Source of the DNA: JBLMZW01 sp050259035
Lineage (GTDB): Bacteria > Bacillota > Syntrophomonadia > Syntrophomonadales > DTU052
NCBI GenBank assembly: GCA_050259035.1
Contig: JBLMZW010000022.1
Coordinates: forward strand, 1-64,000
Direction: 5' to 3'
DNA: 64,000 nucleotides
Below the pieces are notes generated by a model. That model had not been told where the DNA came from. It was given only the letters and a program-made list of their open reading frames with translations, and did no database searches. The position numbers and the translations under genes were made by a program. This document shows, piece after piece, positions 1 to 8,478 of the stretch. Every line of letters starts with the position of its first letter. Position 1 is the first letter of the stretch.

Positions 1-316
1 TGAGGGATTTCATGTTTTCGTTACTCAAATACAAGGTTCCACTGGAATCCATATAACCCACCCTTTCCTTCCCTATATGGATATTTATATGAAAGGGATA
101 AAATAGGGGAACATTCCTGATCAAATTATTTGATATTAGGTTTCCTGGTTGCATGTAGAACTTGCTGGTAGAATTGAGCAGTTTAATCAAAGAAAGAGCC
201 AAAACACCATATTGGGTCTTGGCCGTGTCAAATGAGAGAGGAAGTTTTAGCAACATTGGTAATAATATATTGGGTTTAGCCGATATTTTTATCTTCCCAA
301 TAATGATTGTATCTTC
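1..316 (-). CDS. Partial open reading frame of unknown function, cut by the window edge
   Basis: A reading frame on the minus strand stays open from just after an in-frame TAA at 319-317 down to base 1, so its C-terminus lies outside the window. I do not recognise the translated product. It contains stretches such as PNILLPMLLKLP, FDTAKTQYG and NIHIGKERVGYMD. The first in-frame ATG is at 256 and has no Shine-Dalgarno sequence. An earlier ATG at 370 is separated from the open stretch by the TAA. It may be a gene with an unusual start, a broken gene, or a chance frame. It lies downstream of the small Gln/Arg-rich gene on the same strand. Confidence 0.35.
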
Positions 317-384
317 TTAAAGAACATACGAAAATCGAATACCCTTACGAATTGAGTTTATACTGGCCATCAAGTAAAGCTATA

Positions 385-540
385 CTATCTTTTCCTCTGT
401 TCTTGACGATTCTGTTCCTGGCGATTCTGTTCTTTCTTTTCCTGTTGGCTGCAGTCTTCACAATCATCTATGCGCTGTCTTTGTTGTTCAGCTTGTCTCT
501 GGTTGTCTCTCTGATTTCTCATGTCTTTCTGGTCCTTCAC
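385..540 (-). CDS. Small Gln/Arg-rich protein, 51 residues
   Basis: A short gene with a near-perfect ribosome site (AAAGGAGGTGATGA) just before a GTG start at 540 and a TAG stop at 385. The 51-residue product is highly polar and low in complexity: it is rich in Gln, Arg, Asn, Lys and Glu and contains repeated NRQEQ units. Two cysteines sit close together in the motif DDCEDC. There is no membrane segment or signal peptide. The composition suggests a disordered or coiled, basic-acidic peptide, possibly spore- or nucleic-acid-associated, but that is a guess. The strong ribosome site is the main evidence that it is translated; the hydrophobic opposite-strand frame is its shadow. Confidence 0.6.
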   Translation of the reverse strand: MKDQKDMRNQRDNQRQAEQQRQRIDDCEDCSQQEKKEQNRQEQNRQEQRKR

Positions 541-937
541 TTCATCACCTCCTTTGTTGGTTTAGTAGTATTATTCTCTCGCCTAATATCTTTTATCCCG
601 GCAGTAATACCCGTAACCGATTACTAAGGAGGTGAAAATTAGCAGTTTATAAACAATCCTGCTTTTTCAAGTTTGTTTTCATAATATCTTCAGATAATGG
701 GCCGCCCTATTATATTTTTCACACAAAAGAAGCTCAAAAAGTTCAATTAGGACCTTTAAATATAACCTGTGGGTGAACGGTTAAAAAACTTTAGTTCTTA
801 ACAAGAAAAGGAGAAAGAGGGTTGGTTATCCCTCTTTCATAAATCAGCAGGTTTTGTTCCTGTTGCTACTCATTCAATGAGTCTAAGGTTGTTTAATGTT
901 TTTACAAACATTAAATTTAACAATGAGACTATAAAAA
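541..937. other. Intergenic region between small gene and tRNA-Pro
   Basis: No convincing gene. The stretch is AT-rich, holds the leader of the 51-residue gene and, at 813-838, the hairpin listed separately as a terminator. An AAGGAGGTGAAAATT motif on the plus strand near 626 is followed by a stop after five codons and is not treated as a gene start. Confidence 0.5.
797..838 (-). terminator. Probable terminator of the tRNA-Pro transcript
   Basis: Inverted repeat GAAAGAGGG / CCCTCTTTC with an 8-base loop (813-838). Read on the minus strand it is followed by a T-rich run (TCCTTTTCTTG). It lies about 100 bases downstream of tRNA-Pro in the tRNA's direction of transcription. Confidence 0.5.
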
Positions 938-1015
938 TGGTCGGGGTGAGAGGATTTGAACCTCCGGCCTCCTGCTCCCAAGGCAGGCGCGCTAGCCAAA
1001 CTGCGCTACACCCCG
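938..1015 (-). tRNA. tRNA-Pro (anticodon UGG)
   Basis: A complete cloverleaf reads on the minus strand. The acceptor stem is CGGGGTG/CACCCCG, the anticodon stem CCTGC/GCAGG encloses loop CTTGGGA (anticodon TGG), and the T arm carries GGTTCAAATCC. The discriminator is A and a genomically encoded CCA follows (940-938), then a short T run. It appears to be a single-gene transcript with its own promoter upstream. Overlapping open frames on both strands are shadows. Confidence 0.95.
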
Positions 1016-1026
1016 ACGCAACAATT

Positions 1027-1055
1027 ATTTTACATTGCGGAGCACCGCATGTCAA
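1027..1055 (-). promoter_or_regulatory. Sigma-A-type promoter of tRNA-Pro
   Basis: A consensus -35 box TTGACA (1055-1050), a 17-base spacer and a -10 box TAAAAT (1032-1027) lie just upstream of the tRNA 5' end. The spacer contains a perfect small palindrome, TGCGG-TGCT-CCGCA. Confidence 0.8.
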
Positions 1056-1212
1056 TGGAACCAATATATCCACTGGCTGCTTTCAGGTTAATCTCCCATT
1101 GAATATTGATAATGTCCAATCGAGTGATTACATATTTAAATTTTACTCTGATGGCAAAAAAATAGGCCGGTAATTCCAGCCTATCTTATATTCTTCGCTA
1201 CAGAAAAAGTTC

Positions 1213-2139
1213 TTAGTCCTTACCTATCATAGATGGGTTTCGTCCTAGCGGTTCCTCTAATACTGCATGTTCTATATTGAGCGGCTTACCTTCCACAGTC
1301 ATCCCCACTTTATCTATTCCGGGCAGTTCAGTCAGGGTATTAACAATGGAGTTGATGGTCATAGATTCTCCCGCCGCTCCATGCCAGTGTTTAGTTTGCA
1401 TTTCCTGTGAGAAATCAACCCATACCACTTTATTTTCAATTGTAACGGATTTTACCCTGGCCTCGGGGGGGATTGTCTTGTAATGCCCGGGCTCTTTCGG
1501 TCCATCAATCAATGCTTCTATAATAGTCTTAATTTCATCTTCCCTGGATGCACCGACAGGAATGGTTAAGTCTCTTTTTTCCGGAACCACCTTTTCCGCT
1601 TGCTGATTCGCGAAATAAAGAGTGACTTCCCTCATAGGGGCAGGGTTATTAAACCTGGTCATGAACCCCCGTGGTTGTCCGCTTAACCCAATAAGTTCTT
1701 TCCCTTCAATAAGTATCTTTACCCGTTTAACGCCATCTAACGATACCATGGTATTGACTATAGAACCTTCAGCCATTATTCCGGCCATTTCACCTGGAAA
1801 ACCTTTAAATCCGCGCAAATTTACGGTCAGATCGGAATTAACTTTTTTGGTATTGATAACGCTGGTTCCAGAGGGAATGTTATTTACCAGGTCTTTTGAC
1901 TCCGGGCCTTTAAGCAACTCGTCTAATACTCTGGCGTACTTGTCCTGGCCCTGGTGATAGATTACTGTCCTGGTTTCAGATTGGAGTTTCTCATTGAATT
2001 TGTCGGCGTAAAATAGTTTAGCTTTGATTGTATACTCTTTCGCTTTTGACTGTTCCGATTTTAGGGTACACCCGCCCATTTGGAACAGGCCAAATATGAT
2101 CAGCAACAGGATTATTAAACATCTGCTATTTTTTCTCAT
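1213..2139 (-). CDS. Spore-germination-type lipoprotein with two GerMN domains
   Basis: 308 residues from an ATG at 2139 that follows GGAGG by eight bases; an in-frame start six codons earlier has no such site. The N-terminus is a lipoprotein signal (MRKNSRC, a hydrophobic run, then lipobox MGGC). Two GerMN domains follow, roughly residues 38-150 and 170-285, each with the typical pattern of a YFA-like first strand, a LLKGP/LIDGP motif and a SIVNT(M/L) segment. GerMN proteins such as GerM are sporulation and spore-envelope lipoproteins, probably binding peptidoglycan or assembly proteins. A second, single-domain GerMN lipoprotein is encoded at 11.6 kb. The gene lies at the downstream end of the leftward run that starts with murI, and may have its own transcript. 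The exact role is inferred from the family. Confidence 0.85.
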   Translation of the reverse strand: MRKNSRCLIILLLIIFGLFQMGGCTLKSEQSKAKEYTIKAKLFYADKFNEKLQSETRTVIYHQGQDKYARVLDELLKGPESKDLVNNIPSGTSVINTKKVNSDLTVNLRGFKGFPGEMAGIMAEGSIVNTMVSLDGVKRVKILIEGKELIGLSGQPRGFMTRFNNPAPMREVTLYFANQQAEKVVPEKRDLTIPVGASREDEIKTIIEALIDGPKEPGHYKTIPPEARVKSVTIENKVVWVDFSQEMQTKHWHGAAGESMTINSIVNTLTELPGIDKVGMTVEGKPLNIEHAVLEEPLGRNPSMIGKD

Positions 2140-2230
2140 GGCAATACCTCCTGTCATTTATACGTATCCTGACCGGCCTTGCTTACACGTTTATATCTTT
2201 ACACCAGGAGTGTTATTTATGTAGCTATTG

Positions 2231-2704
2231 TTAGAGGTAAATCAGGCGTGGTTCGATCCTGCTCGCAGTTATTTCCACCAGGCCGTAGGAGGCTTTGGTA
2301 CCAGCCCGGGGGTATGAGGGACTCCCCGGGTTTAAAAACCAGGTGTCTCCGGTTTTTTCAAGGTAAGGAACATGGGTGTGCCCGAATATAACCAGCCCGG
2401 CCCCTATCTCCCGGGCCCGGAAGTACAGGTTATTCATAGTTAGTTTAACCCGCTGCAGGTGTCCGTGAGTAAGTAAGATCTTAATGCCTTCCAGCGTAAG
2501 GATAACTTCTCGGGCTACCTTTTCATTTGAATCACAGTTGCCGCTGACAATATGGTACTTAAGTTGAAGTTGGCTCCCCAAGGTCATGCCATCGCGATAA
2601 TGATCTCCGGTATGAAGAAGCAGGTCAATTCCTGGTAGGAGTTTAATTTCTTTTTTAATTTTCTCCAACTGACCGTGGGTATCGCCAGTTGCGACAACCC
2701 GCAT
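2231..2704 (-). CDS. YfcE/MJ0936-type metallophosphoesterase
   Basis: 157 residues, the usual size for small calcineurin-like phosphodiesterases. The metal-binding motifs appear in order: GDTHGQ near residue 7, HTGDH near 31, GNCD near 56 (Cys where many members have His), LTHGH near 79 and FGHTH near 107. The family hydrolyses phosphodiester bonds using two metal ions in the cytosol; the natural substrate of most members is unknown. It ends a leftward cluster after rdgB and rph, a neighbourhood often seen in Firmicutes (rph-rdgB-phosphoesterase), which suggests a link to RNA or nucleotide housekeeping. Confidence 0.88.
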   Translation of the reverse strand: MRVVATGDTHGQLEKIKKEIKLLPGIDLLLHTGDHYRDGMTLGSQLQLKYHIVSGNCDSNEKVAREVILTLEGIKILLTHGHLQRVKLTMNNLYFRAREIGAGLVIFGHTHVPYLEKTGDTWFLNPGSPSYPRAGTKASYGLVEITASRIEPRLIYL

Positions 2705-2746
2705 ATAGAAACCTCCCCATTGGGTTTAGAACGGCGGGGTGAAATT

Positions 2747-3355
2747 TTACTTGTTCTTCTCAAGCCAATCAATAATAATTTTGCCCGCTTCGTATAGTGC
2801 CCTGGCCCGGTGGCTAATTTGGTTTTTTACTTCACTCCCCAGTTCAGCGAAAGTTAATTCGTAACCCTTCGGTGTAAACAGGGGATCATAGCCAAAACCA
2901 CCTGAGCCTTTAGGCCTAAAACCGATAGACCCTTCACAAGACCCCTCAACTGTTGTGTATTCTCCATTGGGGACTGCCAGCGCTATTACACATTTGAACC
3001 GGGCTGTTCTTTGTTCGCCCGGCACTCCCTCAAGCAATTGGAGAAGTTTATTATTATTAGCGATATCATCGGATGGTTCACCGGCAAACCGGGCGGAATA
3101 TACCCCCGGCATGCCATTTAGGGCATCCACTTCCAGCCCGGAATCATCAGCCAGTGATGGTTTTCCGGTCTCGGCTGCAACTGTTGTTGCTTTTTTTATG
3201 GCATTTTCTTTAAAAGTTGATCCATCCTCAACAATGTCAGATACATTTGGAAAATCCTCGAGGGTCAGCAACTTGAGACTTCGGTCATTGAGGATTTCCA
3301 GCAATTCGCGTTTCTTATTCTGGTTTCTGGTCGTTATTACCAGAGTCAGGCTCAT
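2747..3355 (-). CDS. rdgB: Non-canonical purine NTP pyrophosphatase (RdgB/HAM1)
   Basis: 202 residues, the family size. It shows the substrate motif TTRNQNKKRELLEIL at the N-terminus, LADDSGLEVDAL with the catalytic Asp near residue 68, YSARFAG, GGFGYDPLF, and SHRARAL near the C-terminus. RdgB hydrolyses dITP, dXTP and ITP to monophosphates and so keeps damaged purines out of DNA and RNA. The start overlaps the end of rph by 41 bases, so the two are translationally linked. Reaction and pathway are well established for the family. Confidence 0.95.
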   Translation of the reverse strand: MSLTLVITTRNQNKKRELLEILNDRSLKLLTLEDFPNVSDIVEDGSTFKENAIKKATTVAAETGKPSLADDSGLEVDALNGMPGVYSARFAGEPSDDIANNNKLLQLLEGVPGEQRTARFKCVIALAVPNGEYTTVEGSCEGSIGFRPKGSGGFGYDPLFTPKGYELTFAELGSEVKNQISHRARALYEAGKIIIDWLEKNK

Positions 3356-4079
3356 AAATAATCTTTTCTCCTATAATACTATGCTGTAATTCAACCAGTT
3401 GCTTTATCCCAGTTCCAGCCAGATCCAGCAGTTGGTCCAGCCGTTGACGACTGAAAGGCAATCCCTCAGCAGTCCCCTGTACCTCAACGAATTCACCGTT
3501 GCCGGTCATAACCACATTCATATCAACTTCAGCATTGGAGTCTTCTGAATATTCTAAATCCATGATAACTTCATCATTAACAATGCCTACACTGATGGCA
3601 GCAACATAATCCATTACAGGGATGCGCTCGAGTAATCCCCTATCTTTAAGTTTTCGCAGGGCTAAATACATAGCTACAAAGGACCCGGTAATGGAAGCCG
3701 TTCTGGTACCACCGTCAGCCTGAATCACGTCGCAATCGATCCAGACCGTACGTTCACCCAGCCCGGGCAGATCAACTACAGCTCGAAGAGCTCTTCCTAC
3801 TAAACGCTGGATTTCGGAGGTGCGTCCGGAGACCTTTCCTTTAGCCACTTCCCTGGAAGTTCGGGTTTCAGTAGAACGAGGAAGCAATGAATACTCGGCG
3901 GTAACCCACCCGCTGCCGGTGCCTTTCAGAAAAGGCGGGACCCGCTCTTCTATGGAAGCCGCACAGATCACTTTTGTATCTCCGGCTTCTATTAACACTG
4001 AACCTTCCGCATATTTTAAGTAATCAGGAGTGATTTTAACCGGCCGCATTTCATTCCACTGTCTTCCGCTTATTCTCAT
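3315..4079 (-). CDS. rph: Ribonuclease PH
   Basis: 254 residues with the full RNase PH fold. Recognisable segments are the RPVKITPDYLKYAEGSVLI N-terminus, GWVTAEYSLLPRST with phosphate-binding residues, SGRTSEIQRLVGRALRA, DCDVIQADGGTRTASITG and GTAEGLPFSR. The enzyme trims tRNA 3' ends using phosphate. It sits upstream of and overlaps rdgB, an arrangement common in Firmicutes and proteobacteria. No C-terminal fusion is present. Confidence 0.96.
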   Translation of the reverse strand: MRISGRQWNEMRPVKITPDYLKYAEGSVLIEAGDTKVICAASIEERVPPFLKGTGSGWVTAEYSLLPRSTETRTSREVAKGKVSGRTSEIQRLVGRALRAVVDLPGLGERTVWIDCDVIQADGGTRTASITGSFVAMYLALRKLKDRGLLERIPVMDYVAAISVGIVNDEVIMDLEYSEDSNAEVDMNVVMTGNGEFVEVQGTAEGLPFSRQRLDQLLDLAGTGIKQLVELQHSIIGEKIIYEPDSGNNDQKPE

Positions 4080-4100
4080 TCAATCTTCTCCTTCATTATT

Positions 4101-4625
4101 TTATCTGTACAGGCTGTTTCCCATGGAATCTATGGCCACCAGGCACGGGAACTCTACAATTTCCAGCCGCATCACAGCTTCTGGTCCTAGCTCCGGGTAA
4201 GCTACTACTTCGGCTTTTTTTATTTTCGTTGAGAGTAAAGCACCCGCTCCCCCCACGGTGACGAAATAAACAGCTCCGTAATCTCTTATCGCCTGAACCA
4301 CCTCAGGGGATCTTTGTCCCTTTCCTATCATTCCTTTAAGGCCTTTTTCTAATAGTAACGGAGTATAGCCGTCCAATCGGCCGCTGGTGGTAGGACCGCA
4401 GGAACCCAAAACCCGACCCTTAGTTCCCGGACAGGGACCGGTATAATAGATAACCTGCCCCGTTACATCAAAAGGTAACGATTGCTGTGTTTTGATGGCC
4501 TTTACTATTCGCTGATGAGCAGCATCCCGAGCGGTATATACTACTCCAGATAACAGGATGCAATCTCCTGCCCTCAGACAGTTTATGTCTTCATTAATTA
4601 AAGGAGCCTTAATAGAGTATTCCAT
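4101..4625 (-). CDS. Class I fumarate hydratase, beta (C-terminal) subunit
   Basis: 174 residues from the ATG at 4625, which has GGAGG six bases upstream; an upstream in-frame start seven codons earlier is less likely. The protein has the swivelling-domain signature of the Fe-S hydro-lyase C-terminal family: GDCILLSG, YYTGPCPG, GSCGPTTSGRLDGYTP and a GGAGALLS loop. With the alpha subunit encoded just upstream it forms a [4Fe-4S] fumarase (fumarate to malate), or possibly the related L-tartrate dehydratase. The two-subunit form is typical of strict anaerobes, including syntrophs. Confidence 0.88.
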   Translation of the reverse strand: MEYSIKAPLINEDINCLRAGDCILLSGVVYTARDAAHQRIVKAIKTQQSLPFDVTGQVIYYTGPCPGTKGRVLGSCGPTTSGRLDGYTPLLLEKGLKGMIGKGQRSPEVVQAIRDYGAVYFVTVGGAGALLSTKIKKAEVVAYPELGPEAVMRLEIVEFPCLVAIDSMGNSLYR

Positions 4626-4653
4626 AATAACCTCCAATAAAGACAAAAGAAAA

Positions 4654-5484
4654 CTAAAGATTTATGGTATAGCGCCGGGTGGAATGGCATCCCAGGTTGA
4701 TTGCCACCGGCAGGCTGGCAATATGAGTTGGATATACTTCGATGTTGACTCCCAGAGCGGTGGTTTTTCCCCCTAGACCCTGAGGACCAATGCCAGTTTC
4801 ATTGATAGTATTTAATAGTTGCTGCTCCAATTCCGAGTTAGGGCCGGCTTGTCTGATAGGACGCATTAATGCTTTCTTAGCGAGGTATGCAGCTGTTTCC
4901 ATGTTGCCGCCTATCCCCACCCCTATCACCAGGGGGGGACAGGGGTTGCTGCCAGCGGTCTTGACGGTATCCAATACGAAATCTTTCATACCTTCAACCC
5001 CGGCTCCCGGTTTTAGCATACCCAGGCGTCCCATATTTTCACTGCCGGCTCCTTTGGGAAAAACCGTAAGAGAAAACCCTTCTCCGGAAACCAGGTGGGT
5101 ATGAAGGATACACGGTGTATTATCACCGGTATTTTTCCGAAAAAACGGATGCTCCACAACCGAAGCCCGAAAGCCCCCTTCCCGGTAGCCTTCGCTGATG
5201 CCTTTATTAACTGCTTCCTGTAAATCGCCTTTGATGTGGATATCCTGTCCTAGGGTAATATCAACCACCGCCAGTCCGGTATCCTGGCATAAAGCTAGTC
5301 CTTCTTTACTGGCCAGTTCTGCATTCTGCAGCAGCATTTTCAGTATAGTTCGGGCCCGGGTATCATTCTCATCCTCGTAAGCCTGTTCTAACGCTTGTTT
5401 GATATCGCCAGGCAAAACAGTGTTGGCCTGCAATGCCGCCTCATAAACGGCCCTAGTTATCTCTTGAGATGTAATTATTCTCAT
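4654..5484 (-). CDS. Class I fumarate hydratase, alpha (catalytic) subunit
   Basis: About 276 residues. The ATG at 5484 follows GGTGG; an in-frame TTG at 5490 is an alternative start. Family motifs are ALCQDTGLAVV with a cluster-ligand Cys near residue 64, a CPPLVIGVGIGGN segment with another Cys, and a C-terminal LPVAINLGCHSTRR with a third. These supply the labile [4Fe-4S] cluster that hydrates fumarate. The start overlaps the murI stop codon, and the beta subunit follows 28 bases later, so the three genes probably form one transcript. Tartrate dehydratase is the main alternative substrate assignment. Confidence 0.88.
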   Translation of the reverse strand: MRIITSQEITRAVYEAALQANTVLPGDIKQALEQAYEDENDTRARTILKMLLQNAELASKEGLALCQDTGLAVVDITLGQDIHIKGDLQEAVNKGISEGYREGGFRASVVEHPFFRKNTGDNTPCILHTHLVSGEGFSLTVFPKGAGSENMGRLGMLKPGAGVEGMKDFVLDTVKTAGSNPCPPLVIGVGIGGNMETAAYLAKKALMRPIRQAGPNSELEQQLLNTINETGIGPQGLGGKTTALGVNIEVYPTHIASLPVAINLGCHSTRRYTINL

Positions 5485-5486
5485 TA

Positions 5487-6305
5487 TCAACCACCATATT
5501 TAGATTCTAGATTAATTGTTTCTACTTTTGTAAGTTCAGTTCCAATTAGCATTTTACCCGAGGAGAAAAAGGAATCAGCCGATCCAGTGGCAAAGTAGCG
5601 TGTATTCCCCTGATTACCTGAATTAAAGCCGCTACCTTCAGCCAGCAGGCTTTTAACCTCCACTATGGTTTCCCTGGCCGGATCTACTATCTCAACTAAG
5701 TCTCCGGTAATTCTGCTTATTACGTGCATCAAATACGGATAATGGGTACAACCCAGGACTACAGTATCAATTCCTTCAGACAAAGGCTCGTCCAGGTACT
5801 CTCTTACAGGATCTTCCACCGCAGGTCCATCGGTTATTCCTGCTTCAATTAATGGCACCAGTTTGGGGCAAGCAATCTCCCATACCCTGGCATCAGGAAA
5901 AACCTTGGTTATTTCCTTTCCATAAGCCCCGCTCTTAGTAGTAACAGCTGTAGCCATAACTGCGATCCTACGGTTTCTGGTTGTTCGAATAGTTCCTTTG
6001 ACTCCGGGCTTAACTACTCCCAGCAATGGTACCGGGCACTTTTTCGTTAATAAGGGGAGTGTGGTCGAAGAGTGGGTTCCGCAAGCGGCTATTATCATTT
6101 TGACATTCTGTTCCAACAGGAAGTCTATTATTCTTACTCCATAACTTAACAGTTGTTCAAAATTTTTATCTCCATAGGGAACATGGGCGGTATCACCCAC
6201 ATAAATCATATCCTCACCGGGCATTTCTTCTGCCAGGGCTTTAACTATGGTCAAACCCCCGACCCCGGAATCAAAAACGCCGATTGGACAATTATTTAAA
6301 GGCAA
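5487..6305 (-). CDS. murI: Glutamate racemase
   Basis: 272 residues from a TTG at 6305 that has GAGGTG eight bases upstream. A GTG at 6374 would add 23 residues but has no ribosome site. The sequence opens with the classic CPIGVFDSGVGGLTIVK. The two catalytic cysteines are in AACGTHSS (many homologues have ACNTAS) and LGCTHYPYL. The enzyme supplies D-glutamate for peptidoglycan. Its stop overlaps the start region of the fumarase alpha gene, an odd pairing of cell-wall and central-metabolism genes. Confidence 0.93.
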   Translation of the reverse strand: MPLNNCPIGVFDSGVGGLTIVKALAEEMPGEDMIYVGDTAHVPYGDKNFEQLLSYGVRIIDFLLEQNVKMIIAACGTHSSTTLPLLTKKCPVPLLGVVKPGVKGTIRTTRNRRIAVMATAVTTKSGAYGKEITKVFPDARVWEIACPKLVPLIEAGITDGPAVEDPVREYLDEPLSEGIDTVVLGCTHYPYLMHVISRITGDLVEIVDPARETIVEVKSLLAEGSGFNSGNQGNTRYFATGSADSFFSSGKMLIGTELTKVETINLESKYGG

Positions 6306-6546
6306 TCTGCCGACACCTCTTTCATAACCTGCTGTATAAGTCATCTTATATACTTTAGCACTTTTACCAATCACATTCTACTAAGCGCATTAATGCTAAG
6401 AGGAATTTGTCACATCAATACAGAACCTAAGAATGTGAGTTAGTAGGTGTGATTCCGTATCATGAGAATACCTTTTATTCTTTCAGGATATATGTCCTCT
6501 GTGCTTTATCACACTACTAAAAAATTTATGCTGAAAGGGTGAAGTC

Positions 6547-7107
6547 ATGAACAGCAGTCTTAGAAAAAATCCGGTCGGTGACCAACCGCAAGTAGATCCT
6601 TCTAGTTATGTAGATCCAACAGCAGTAATCATCGGTCCAGTGAGGATTGGGAAAAACTGCTATATTGGGCCGACAGTAGTAGTTCGTGCGGACGAAGTTA
6701 ACCCTGAAAACGGTAAAGTCGCGCCCGTTATTATAGGTGATGGAGTGAACCTGCAGGATGGCGTAATTATACATGCTCTGGCCGGTTGTGAAGTGGTAGT
6801 TGGCAACCATTGTTCCCTGGCGCATGGCTCTATTGTTCATGGACCTTGTACCGTTGAAGACGGATCATTTGTAGGATTCGGAGCCCTGGTTTTTAAAGCC
6901 CGGGTTGGAAAAGGTTCCATGGTAAAGCACGGAGCCATAGTTGAAGGCGTTGACATTCCCGCAGGTAAAGTAGTACCTACCGGATCGGTAATAACCACCA
7001 TTGATGACCTGAATCTTTTGGTGGAAATAAACCACGACAACAAAGAATTTATGGAGGAAGTCGTTCATACTAATATTGGACTTGCCAGTGGCTATAAAGA
7101 AGTTTAA
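6547..7107 (+). CDS. Gamma-class carbonic anhydrase-like hexapeptide protein
   Basis: 186 residues with a left-handed beta-helix made of hexapeptide repeats (for example VIIGPV, VVVGNH, GKGSMV). The zinc-ligand pattern of gamma carbonic anhydrases is present: a His in DGVIIHAL and two in LAHGSIVHG, five residues apart. The ATG follows GAAAGGGTGA. The enzyme would hydrate CO2; related YrdA/CaiE-like proteins lack proven activity, so the catalytic claim rests on the three histidines. It is divergent from murI and precedes an acetate-type transporter. Confidence 0.82.
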   Translation: MNSSLRKNPVGDQPQVDPSSYVDPTAVIIGPVRIGKNCYIGPTVVVRADEVNPENGKVAPVIIGDGVNLQDGVIIHALAGCEVVVGNHCSLAHGSIVHGPCTVEDGSFVGFGALVFKARVGKGSMVKHGAIVEGVDIPAGKVVPTGSVITTIDDLNLLVEINHDNKEFMEEVVHTNIGLASGYKEV

Positions 7108-7370
7108 TACATTAGACTTCATGCCATTGCTTAAATCCTATGGTTCCTGCTATTATGGAAAATGAATTTGGAAAGTAAGGGGGGTGGCTGCTTACTTTAA
7201 ATGTCAAAAGCCCTTCGGTTTTCAAAAAAGAGGAATTAACATGTATTATGTAGAACGAAATTTAAGCTTTAAGAGTCACAATAACTATAATGGAGGTAGG
7301 TGTTAACAGAGAAAAATAATAACGATTAATTAATATTATTATTATTTTAATTTGAGTAGGAGGCTATTAA
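7108..7370 (+). other. Leader region of the SatP-type transporter gene
   Basis: AT-rich region. It contains a possible 21-codon ORF at 7241-7306 (ATG after GAGGA, ending TGT TAA) whose product I do not recognise. An alternating AT stretch at 7322-7350 precedes the AGGAGG site of the transporter gene. The short ORF could be a leader peptide or chance; no terminator is linked to it. Confidence 0.3.
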
Positions 7371-7991
7371 ATGGCAAAAGACAGTCCTAGCAAACCCGAA
7401 TTAATGTTAGTTAATATTAGCGATACGACTTCAAATGCAGGATGCCTGGGTTTAATGGGTTTTGGCATGACTACAGTATTGCTTAATATTCACAACGCAG
7501 GATTTTTTGGTCTGAATACTATGATTTTGGCTATGGGTATTTTTATGGGCGGGTTAGCTCAAGTTATTGCCGGGATCATGGAATGGAAGAAAAATAATAC
7601 ATTCGGTACGACAGCATTCACTTCTTACGGACTTTTTTGGCTTTCACTGGTTGTTATCTGGTTATTCCCCCAGGCTGGCGAGGCTGCGGCTCCAACTGCA
7701 GGTGCAATGGCTGCCTACTTCTTTATGTGGGGATTATTTACTTTAGTCATGTTTTTCGGAACACTCCGGGTCAACAAAGCTCTGCAATTTGTATTTGGTT
7801 CCTTGGCGCTTCTCTTCTTCCTGCTTACCGCTGTGAAAGCTACAGGAAATGCTAGTCTCGCTCATTTTACCGGATACGAGGGTATCATCTGTGGCCTTTC
7901 CGCTATTTACACTGCGCTAGCCCAGGTTCTAAATGAAGTTTATGGTAAAGTAGTATGGCCGATAGGACCGGTAGGCGGAAGTAAACACTAA
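7371..7991 (+). CDS. GPR1/FUN34/YaaH-family acetate/succinate transporter
   Basis: 206 residues with six predicted membrane helices. The family signature appears at the start of the first helices: GLMGFGMTTVLLNIHNAG (where the family has NPAPLGLxGFGxTT), then a GGLAQVIAGIMEW motif and TSYGLFWLSL. Members such as SatP move acetate or succinate, usually with protons, across the cytoplasmic membrane. The ATG follows AGGAGG at nine bases, and a strong terminator follows the gene. In an anaerobe it may import or export acetate; the substrate is inferred. Confidence 0.88.
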   Translation: MAKDSPSKPELMLVNISDTTSNAGCLGLMGFGMTTVLLNIHNAGFFGLNTMILAMGIFMGGLAQVIAGIMEWKKNNTFGTTAFTSYGLFWLSLVVIWLFPQAGEAAAPTAGAMAAYFFMWGLFTLVMFFGTLRVNKALQFVFGSLALLFFLLTAVKATGNASLAHFTGYEGIICGLSAIYTALAQVLNEVYGKVVWPIGPVGGSKH

Positions 7992-8016
7992 TTAGTTTTA
8001 TTTTCTCGCAAAGTCT

Positions 8017-8054
8017 AAAAACCCTCGCCAACTATCAAAACGGCGAGGGTTTTT
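8017..8054 (+). terminator. Rho-independent terminator after the SatP-type gene
   Basis: Stem AAAACCCTCGCC / GGCGAGGGTTTT with a 12-base loop, running into a T tract about 30 bases after the transporter stop. Confidence 0.9.
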
Positions 8055-8478
8055 ATTGCCTATTAATGAACATATTACTGTTTGCTAAAGTAAATATTAA
8101 TCCTATTTTGAAGCTAGCCCTAATTATCTCATTAGTCCAATCGCTTAAACACTTCTTACCTTCCAATCATGTGATTTGACATTACATCCTTATATAGACC
8201 ATTAGTTTTTAACTATTGAAAACCATGGTCCAAGATTGCCTGGCAATATTAATCTTATTCATTTTTTATTTCCTATGACTGAATATTTGAACAATTATTC
8301 TGTAATTTAGCAGGAATACCCATTGCAGGTGGAGAACCTATTTTTAGAACCCTATTCGTTAATGTCGAACAGCCAGTCATTAGGCCCGTTGGTTTTTATC
8401 CAAAGAAAGGGGGAAAGTTTGACCAACTGCCGGGTTATAACTCAATATTTCTTTTTATTTAAGGGGGGAACCAATCAG
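8055..8478. other. Intergenic region upstream of ilvD
   Basis: About 420 bases without a convincing gene. An in-frame ATG-less extension of ilvD reaches back to 8323 but has no ribosome site. I searched for a T-box (TGGNACCGCG) and other leader signals of branched-chain amino acid genes and saw none. AAGGGGGGAACC at 8460-8472 is the ilvD ribosome site. Confidence 0.5.

Noticed and set aside
307..627. 106-codon hydrophobic plus-strand frame
   Set aside because: It is the antisense of the Gln/Arg-rich 51-residue gene, which has a strong ribosome site, and has none of its own.
870..1173. Open frames on both strands across tRNA-Pro
   Set aside because: They run through a complete tRNA and lack ribosome sites.
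8323..8478. N-terminal extension of ilvD and possible T-box leader
   Set aside because: The 8479 ATG has AAGGGGGG and gives the family length; no T-box sequence was found.
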